The position numbers and the translations under genes are program-made. Source: Pseudoxanthomonas suwonensis J47 (GTDB taxonomy: Bacteria > Pseudomonadota > Gammaproteobacteria > Xanthomonadales > Xanthomonadaceae). Taken from it: a stretch of 37,202 bases of DNA. Numbering within the stretch: the first letter of the stretch is position 1; the number at the start of each line of letters is the position of its first letter. The stretch is from positions 146-37,347 of the forward strand of contig NZ_AZUZ01000033.1 in NCBI RefSeq assembly GCF_000513955.1, read 5' to 3'. Below the pieces are notes generated by a model. The model searched no databases and was not told where the DNA came from. It saw only the letters and a program-made list of their open reading frames with translations. Below, in pieces: positions 33,113-37,202 of this stretch.

Positions 33113-33877
33113 TCAGAACCGCCCTTCGATACCGAGCGTCACCGTGTCGGCGCTGTTGATCTCGGTGTCGTAGTAGTAGCCGTTGTAGTAGTAATCCGTG
33201 GCGTAGGCGTAGCGGGTGTAGACCAGGCTGATGTTGAAGTGCCGGTTCACGTCCACGCCGATGCCGAAGCTGGCGTAGCCGCCGTCAACGTCCACGTCGT
33301 CGTCTGCGGTCCAGTAGCCCAGGCGGGCGATGGCGAACCAGGGATTGCGCTCGCCGAAATTGAAGCGGGCATTGGCGCCGATGTTGGCGTAGCGGATCGA
33401 CGGAAACACCCAGCCGTCCTTCGTCCGCTGGTCCAGACGTCCGCCACCGATCTCGAAGCCGATCAGCGACACATCCCCTGCCAGCCACCGGTAGCCGAAG
33501 TTGCCCGACACGAAGTCCTGGTGCACGTCGTCGTAGACCCAGCCCTGCCCGGCCTGCACGCCGGCGAAGAATCCGTCCTGCAGCGGTTTCTTGCGGCGCG
33601 CCTGGTAGGGCGACGGCGGCGGCACATACGGCACCGGCGCGCGCAGGACCGGCGGCGTCGGCGTGGCCTGGACGGGTTCGTTCGCCTGCGCCTGCGCGTA
33701 CTGCGGCGAAGACTGGGCGGAACCGGCTTGCGCGGGCTGGGCCTGCTGCGGCTGCGTGGCGGCGGGTTTCTGGCCCTTGCGGTACGCGTTCCACGCAGGC
33801 GAGATGGACTGGGCCTGGGCCTCGGCAATCCAGCTGGCCAGCAGGACGGACACGGCGAGTACTGCGGTCTTCTTCAT
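33113..33877 (-). CDS. Outer-membrane beta-barrel protein with Gln/Pro-rich N-terminal linker
   Basis: Protein of 254 residues. The signal peptide is [23 protein letters not shown] low-complexity Gln/Ala/Pro segment (about 35-90) is followed by a barrel-like region of alternating residues from [15 protein letters not shown] onward. Aromatic girdle strands such as [34 protein letters not shown] and [18 protein letters not shown] are visible. The C-terminal residue is Phe in GIEGRF, the usual barrel-assembly signal. It resembles OmpA-like/porin-like small barrels of unknown role. GGGGGAAGCGC precedes ATG 33877. The 257 bases upstream to 34134 hold no gene I can support. Confidence 0.82.
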   Translation of the reverse strand: MKKTAVLAVSVLLASWIAEAQAQSISPAWNAYRKGQKPAATQPQQAQPAQAGSAQSSPQYAQAQANEPVQATPTPPVLRAPVPYVPPPSPYQARRKKPLQDGFFAGVQAGQGWVYDDVHQDFVSGNFGYRWLAGDVSLIGFEIGGGRLDQRTKDGWVFPSIRYANIGANARFNFGERNPWFAIARLGYWTADDDVDVDGGYASFGIGVDVNRHFNISLVYTRYAYATDYYYNGYYYDTEINSADTVTLGIEGRF

Positions 33878-34134
33878 GCGCTTCCCCCGTTGGACGTGAG
33901 CATCCGCGCATCCACGCGCGGATGGAGCGGTCCGCCGCGGCCCTGCCGTCCATGGGCATGGAGGCGTCCCCGGGCACGCGGATCGTCCGCGTTACAGCGG
34001 TTCTGCTACGCATCGACCTGGCGGCCTGCGAACCCCGTCGCGGCCGCCCTTCCCCATCGGGGCCGCAGAGGCGGCCCGTTGTCCGATTGTGCCAAGCCCG
34101 CGACCAGGGGAAAACCCGCCGGTCGATGCCGGAC

Positions 34135-35073
34135 TCAGGCGATGCCGAACGGCAGGTTGGGCGAAGAGACCACGCGCTCGCCCACGTCCTCGCCATGCAG
34201 GAAGCGCAGTGCGGCCTCGATCACGCGCGGCTCGCCGGCGATGCGGTGGTGGCCCAAGCCACTGGTGCTGAGCAGGCGCGCGTCCGGCCACAGCCGCGCG
34301 TAGCGCTCGCCCTCTTCCCACGGCACGTCGCCGTCTTCGAGGTCGTGCACGACCAGCGCCGGCACGCCCAGCGCGGGCACGTGATGCTGGATCCCGAACG
34401 CGTCGACCGGCACGCCGATCTCGCGCTCGAAGCGCTGGAACATGCGGTCCACCAGCGGCGACGCCAGCCCGACCATGCGGCCGAAGCGGTTGCCGGCCTC
34501 GCGCAGGTCGGCGGCGGGCGCGATGAGCACCACGCGCCCTGCCTGCACGCCCCCGTGCAGGGCCAGTGCCGCCGCGGCGCCGCCCATCGAGTGCGCGACG
34601 ATGGCGGCGGCGGGGCCGTGCTGGCGCGCCACCGTGGCCAGGGCTTCGGCGAACGCCGGCAGGATCGCGCGGCCGTCGCGGTTGCGGCCGTGCGCGGGAT
34701 GGTCGAAGGCGACCACCGCGTAGCCGGCCTGGCGCAGCGGTTCCACCCACGGCCGGCAGCGCAGGCCGAAGCTGGACCAGCCGTGCGAGAACAGCACGTA
34801 GGGCTCGACCGCGGGGTCGCCCCAGGTGTACGTGGTGAGCGTGCCGACGGCGCTTTCGACCTGGCCGATCACGGCATCGTCGGCCGGCGCCGCCATGGCG
34901 CGCGCATGCGAGGACGGCAGCGGCGTGCCGAACAGCCGCGCGGCCCGGCGCACCGTCGCGCCGGGCATCACCCAGCCGCCAATGGCGAAGGCGGCGCGCA
35001 GCAGCCGCGGGACACCCGGATTTCGAACGGTCGTGCTTTTTTGTGGCGGAGCGAAGGGAGCAACGGTAGCCAT
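34135..35073 (-). CDS. Alpha/beta hydrolase (serine esterase/lipase-like)
   Basis: Protein of 312 residues. The fold markers are YVLFSHGWSSFG (oxyanion region), VVAFDHPAHGRNRDG, and the nucleophile elbow AHSMGG with Ser162. An acidic residue sits in ALVVHDLEDGDVPW and the catalytic His in GLGHHRI. The Ser-Asp-His triad is complete, so it should be an active hydrolase; the substrate is unknown. GGAGGATCGCC before ATG 35073 supports the start. The first 22 residues are dispensable-looking and overlap an operator-like sequence. It is 20 bases downstream of the TetR gene and surely cotranscribed with it. Confidence 0.87.
   Translation of the reverse strand: MATVAPFAPPQKSTTVRNPGVPRLLRAAFAIGGWVMPGATVRRAARLFGTPLPSSHARAMAAPADDAVIGQVESAVGTLTTYTWGDPAVEPYVLFSHGWSSFGLRCRPWVEPLRQAGYAVVAFDHPAHGRNRDGRAILPAFAEALATVARQHGPAAAIVAHSMGGAAAALALHGGVQAGRVVLIAPAADLREAGNRFGRMVGLASPLVDRMFQRFEREIGVPVDAFGIQHHVPALGVPALVVHDLEDGDVPWEEGERYARLWPDARLLSTSGLGHHRIAGEPRVIEAALRFLHGEDVGERVVSSPNLPFGIA
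35024..35037. promoter_or_regulatory. Operator-like 14-mer inside the 5' end of the hydrolase gene
   Basis: AGCACGACCGTTCG (read on the minus strand) occurs exactly once more in the region, at 35748-35761 upstream of the TetR gene. The core CGAACGGTCG has dyad symmetry (CGA...TCG), as expected for a TetR dimer. It falls in codons 12-17 of the hydrolase. Confidence 0.5.
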
Positions 35074-35093
35074 GGCGATCCTCCGTGGGGGAG

Positions 35094-35735
35094 TCAGCGG
35101 CGGGGGGCGGCGGCCGGGGTGGCCGGCTGGGATTGCAGGCGGGCGAACAGCTCGTCGAACGCACGGCGCGCCAGTGCCTGGGCCTGCGGGTTGTGCAGGC
35201 GCGCGTGGTGCAGGCCGTGCATCAGCGCCTGCAGCTGGAAGGCGACCAAGGCCGGATCGGTGTCGGGACGGAAATGCCCTTCCTCCACCGCCAGGCCGAC
35301 GGCGCGCTCCAGCGCCTGGCGCCAGTTGTCCATCAGCTGGGCGACGTGGTCGCGCATGGGGCCGGGCCGGCCGTCGTACTCGAGGGTGGCGCCGGCGAAG
35401 ACGCAGCCTTCCGGATGCGCGGCCAGCCAGCCCAGCCAGGCGTCGATGATCGCGCGCAGCCGCGGCAGGCCGCGTGGACGGGTCAGCGACGGCGCCATCA
35501 CCTGCCCGGCGAACTGCCCGGCGACCCAGTCCAGGGTCTGCCGCACCAGGTCCTCGCGCGAGCCGAAATGGGCGAACACGCCGCTCTTGGACATGCCCGC
35601 GGCCTGCGCCAGCTCGCCGATGGTCAGCCCTTCCAGGCCGCTGTGCGCGGCCATGCCGGCCGCCCGCTCCAGCAGCATGCTGCGGGTGCTGGCGCCCTTG
35701 GCGGTGGGCGGCTGGCTGGCGGCGACCGGGCTCAT
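35094..35735 (-). CDS. TetR-family transcriptional regulator
   Basis: Protein of 213 residues. Residues about 15-62 are the TetR helix-turn-helix: RSMLLERAAGMAAHSGLEGLTIGELAQAAGMSKSGVFAHFGSREDLV. The C-terminal half is the helical ligand and dimerisation domain (LRAIIDAWLGWLAAHPEGCVF, FQLQALMHGLHHARLHNPQAQALARRAF), of the TetR_C_6-like type. The Met at 35735 is chosen because the longer frame runs through the operator-like site. It precedes the alpha/beta hydrolase gene and likely represses the pair. The inducer is unknown. Confidence 0.88.
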   Translation of the reverse strand: MSPVAASQPPTAKGASTRSMLLERAAGMAAHSGLEGLTIGELAQAAGMSKSGVFAHFGSREDLVRQTLDWVAGQFAGQVMAPSLTRPRGLPRLRAIIDAWLGWLAAHPEGCVFAGATLEYDGRPGPMRDHVAQLMDNWRQALERAVGLAVEEGHFRPDTDPALVAFQLQALMHGLHHARLHNPQAQALARRAFDELFARLQSQPATPAAAPRR

Positions 35736-35747
35736 GGGCGACGTAAT

Positions 35748-35761
35748 AGCACGACCGTTCG
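35748..35761. promoter_or_regulatory. TetR operator-like site between tetR and leucine dehydrogenase genes
   Basis: AGCACGACCGTTCG followed by TTTTA lies 12 bases upstream of the TetR start codon. The core ACGACCGTTCGT is an inverted repeat in its outer four bases. Position and symmetry fit autoregulation by the TetR protein. The same site is upstream of the divergent leucine dehydrogenase gene, which could also be affected. Confidence 0.6.
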
Positions 35762-35802
35762 TTTTATTCAAGCCCGGTGAGGCTTCCTGCACGGGCTGGG
35801 GG

Positions 35803-35808
35803 TACAAT
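35803..35808 (+). promoter_or_regulatory. Possible -10 element (TACAAT) for leucine dehydrogenase
   Basis: TACAAT occurs in the 174-base gap upstream of the dehydrogenase start. A good -35 at the usual spacing is not evident, so this is tentative. It lies about 40 bases from the TetR operator-like site. Confidence 0.35.
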
Positions 35809-35935
35809 GCGCGCCTGCGACGCACGCCCCCTTCCCGGCCGAGTCGCTTTTTTGTTTGCGGACCCGGCGCGAGCCACCAACAGCCATACCGTCACGGTCG
35901 CCGCAGCCCGGTGCGCCCTGACGCGGAGCCAACCG

Positions 35936-37036
35936 ATGCTTCTGGAAACCCTCGCCACCTCCGGCCACGAGCAGGTCGTCTTCTGCAACAACCCCCAGGC
36001 CGGCCTGAAGGCGATCATCGCCGTGCACAACACGGTGCTGGGCCCCGCGGTCGGCGGCGTGCGCATGCGCCACTACGCCGACGAGGCCGACGCGGTGCGC
36101 GACGTGCTGCGCCTGAGCCGCACGATGACCTACAAGAACGCGCTGGCCGGCCTGAACATCGGCGGCGGCAAGGCGGTGATCATCGGCGACCCGAAGACCG
36201 ACAAGAGCGAGGCGCTGTTCCGCGCGTTCGGCCGCCAGGTCGAGGCGCTGGGCGGCCGCTACATCACCGCCGAGGACGTCGGCACCGACGTCAACGACAT
36301 GGAGCTGATCTACCTGGAGACCGAGTTCGTCACCGGCGTGCACCAGGTCCACGGCGGCTCCGGCGACCCGGCCCCGTTCACCGCCTACGGCACGTTGCAG
36401 GGCCTGATGGCCTCGTTGCAGCGCAAGTTCGGCCACGAGGAAGTGGGCAAGGTCAGCATCGCGGTGCAGGGCCTGGGCCACATCGGCATGGAGCTGGTGA
36501 AGCTGCTCAAGGAACGCGGCGCCAAGCTGTTCGTTTCCGACCTGGATCCGAAGCTGGTCGACCGTGCGGTGTCCGAGTACGGCGCCGAAGCGGTGAAGCC
36601 CGAAGAGATCTACGACGTGCAGGCCGACGTCTTCGCGCCCTGCGCGATGGAAGGCTCGATCGACGCCAGCACCCTGGAGCGGCTGAAGGCGAAGATCGTC
36701 TGCGGCTCGGCCAACAACCAGCTGGCCAGCCACGCCATCGGCGACGAGCTGTACCGCCGCGGCATCCTCTACGCGCCGGACTACGCGGTGAACGCCGGCG
36801 GGGTGATGAACGTGTCGTTGGAGATCGACGGCTACAACCGCGAACGGGCGATGCGCCTGATCCGCAGCATCTACCACAACGTCACGAAGATCTTCGACCT
36901 GTCCGAGCGCGAAGGGATCAGCCCGCAGTACGCGGCCGACCGCATCGCCGAGGCGCGCCTGGAAGCGATCGGCCGGCTGAAGCTGCCGATGGGCCGCACC
37001 CGCCCGCGGATGGGGCACCTGCGCGGCGAGCACTGA
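35936..37036 (+). CDS. ldh: Leucine dehydrogenase (Glu/Leu/Phe/Val dehydrogenase family)
   Basis: Protein of 366 residues, the usual length for leucine dehydrogenase. It catalyses NAD-dependent oxidative deamination of branched-chain amino acids to 2-oxo acids. The substrate domain contains LGPAVGGVRMRHY, TYKNALAGLNIGGGKAVI with catalytic Lys79 and Lys67, and AEDVGTDVNDM. The Rossmann domain has VQGLGHIGMELV and then FAPCAMEGSID, CGSANNQLA and YAPDYAVNAGGVMNV. These match leucine/valine dehydrogenases rather than glutamate dehydrogenase. GGAG ten bases before ATG 35936 supports the start; the open frame to 35777 crosses the promoter region. It is divergent from tetR. Together with IcmF it points to valine/leucine carbon use. 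The symbol is the commonly used one, but bcd or vdh are also in use. Confidence 0.9.
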   Translation: MLLETLATSGHEQVVFCNNPQAGLKAIIAVHNTVLGPAVGGVRMRHYADEADAVRDVLRLSRTMTYKNALAGLNIGGGKAVIIGDPKTDKSEALFRAFGRQVEALGGRYITAEDVGTDVNDMELIYLETEFVTGVHQVHGGSGDPAPFTAYGTLQGLMASLQRKFGHEEVGKVSIAVQGLGHIGMELVKLLKERGAKLFVSDLDPKLVDRAVSEYGAEAVKPEEIYDVQADVFAPCAMEGSIDASTLERLKAKIVCGSANNQLASHAIGDELYRRGILYAPDYAVNAGGVMNVSLEIDGYNRERAMRLIRSIYHNVTKIFDLSEREGISPQYAADRIAEARLEAIGRLKLPMGRTRPRMGHLRGEH

Positions 37037-37059
37037 GCCCGGCAGCTTCGCCTGCCCCC

Positions 37060-37202
37060 GTAGAGCGGGGCTTGCCCCGCTGCTCTTCACGGGCGCCGGT
37101 GCACTCGGCGGGGGAGTCGGTCTGGCCCGACTCTACAAAAGCGCCGCACGCTCTTCGTACGAAGGCGCGGCGAGCCTTTCGTAGAGCGGGGCTTGCCCCG
37201 CT
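37060..37202. repeat. Second GTAG REP array, cut by the window end
   Basis: Palindromes lie at 37060-37084 (GTAGAGCGGGGCTTGCCCCG then CTGCT), 37112-37136 (inverted, ending CCCGACTCTAC) and 37181-37202 (truncated by the window end). The sequence between them repeats the spacers of the array at 32856. It begins 23 bases after the stop of leucine dehydrogenase and may serve as its transcript end. A degenerate GTAC remnant at 37157-37160 suggests loss of a further unit. Confidence 0.87.

Overview
The window is high-GC DNA with gammaproteobacterial gene content. I place it in the Xanthomonadaceae/Lysobacteraceae (Lysobacter, Luteimonas, Pseudoxanthomonas or Stenotrophomonas-like). The reasons are the GTAG-headed palindromic REP arrays, a REP-associated tyrosine transposase, a fused isobutyryl-CoA mutase and an alanine/arginine-rich codon bias. 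The genus is inference, and there is no rRNA or tRNA in the window to settle it.

Layout. 1-530: non-coding, with a hairpin and a 58-bp imperfect direct repeat. 531-1370: secreted amidohydrolase. 1392-4610 (minus): a tightly overlapping signalling operon. In transcription order it encodes an ABC-ATPase/tyrosine-phosphatase fusion, a frameshifted small protein, a receiver-like/winged-helix-like protein, an MglA/CvnD-type small GTPase and a roadblock/LC7 protein. Divergent from it, 4845-5537 encodes a LuxR-type regulator with a degenerate receiver. 5591-10504: ordinary chromosomal genes (TonB-like envelope protein, unknown protein, DUF4344 metallopeptidase, frameshifted amidohydrolase, hemerythrin) ending in a clear terminator. 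10577-13213: a large orphan STAND-like ATPase. 13339-15455: DUF1801 protein, CPBP membrane protease and GNAT acetyltransferase.

15713-24850 is a defence island. On the minus strand, four genes that overlap by 4 to 8 bases and a fifth form one operon: Z1-domain helicase-like ATPase, DUF4420-type PD-(D/E)XK nuclease, GHKL/MORC-like ATPase, and two proteins I cannot assign firmly. Divergently transcribed is a 5-methylcytosine DNA methyltransferase, which runs tail-to-tail into a Vsr endonuclease. This matches the MutL/MORC-type restriction-modification systems predicted by comparative genomics. The methyltransferase would mark self DNA, Vsr would repair deaminated 5mC, and the Z1/GHKL/nuclease proteins would act on unmodified DNA.

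24915-28983 is a small genomic scrapyard. It holds a lipoprotein-like gene, a two-TM protein, a glyoxalase-family gene cut off by a RAYT element with perfect 23-bp terminal inverted repeats, a secreted-protein gene cut off by the other end of that element, a one-TM protein, a field of degenerate repeats, and the first ~55 codons of a DndC-like/PAPS-reductase-like gene in AT-richer DNA.

28984-37202 returns to core genes: fused isobutyryl-CoA mutase IcmF carrying two in-frame repeat insertions, a BIME-like array of GTAG REPs, an outer-membrane protein, an alpha/beta hydrolase with its TetR regulator, leucine dehydrogenase, and a second REP array cut by the window end. IcmF and leucine dehydrogenase both belong to branched-chain amino acid and acyl-CoA metabolism.
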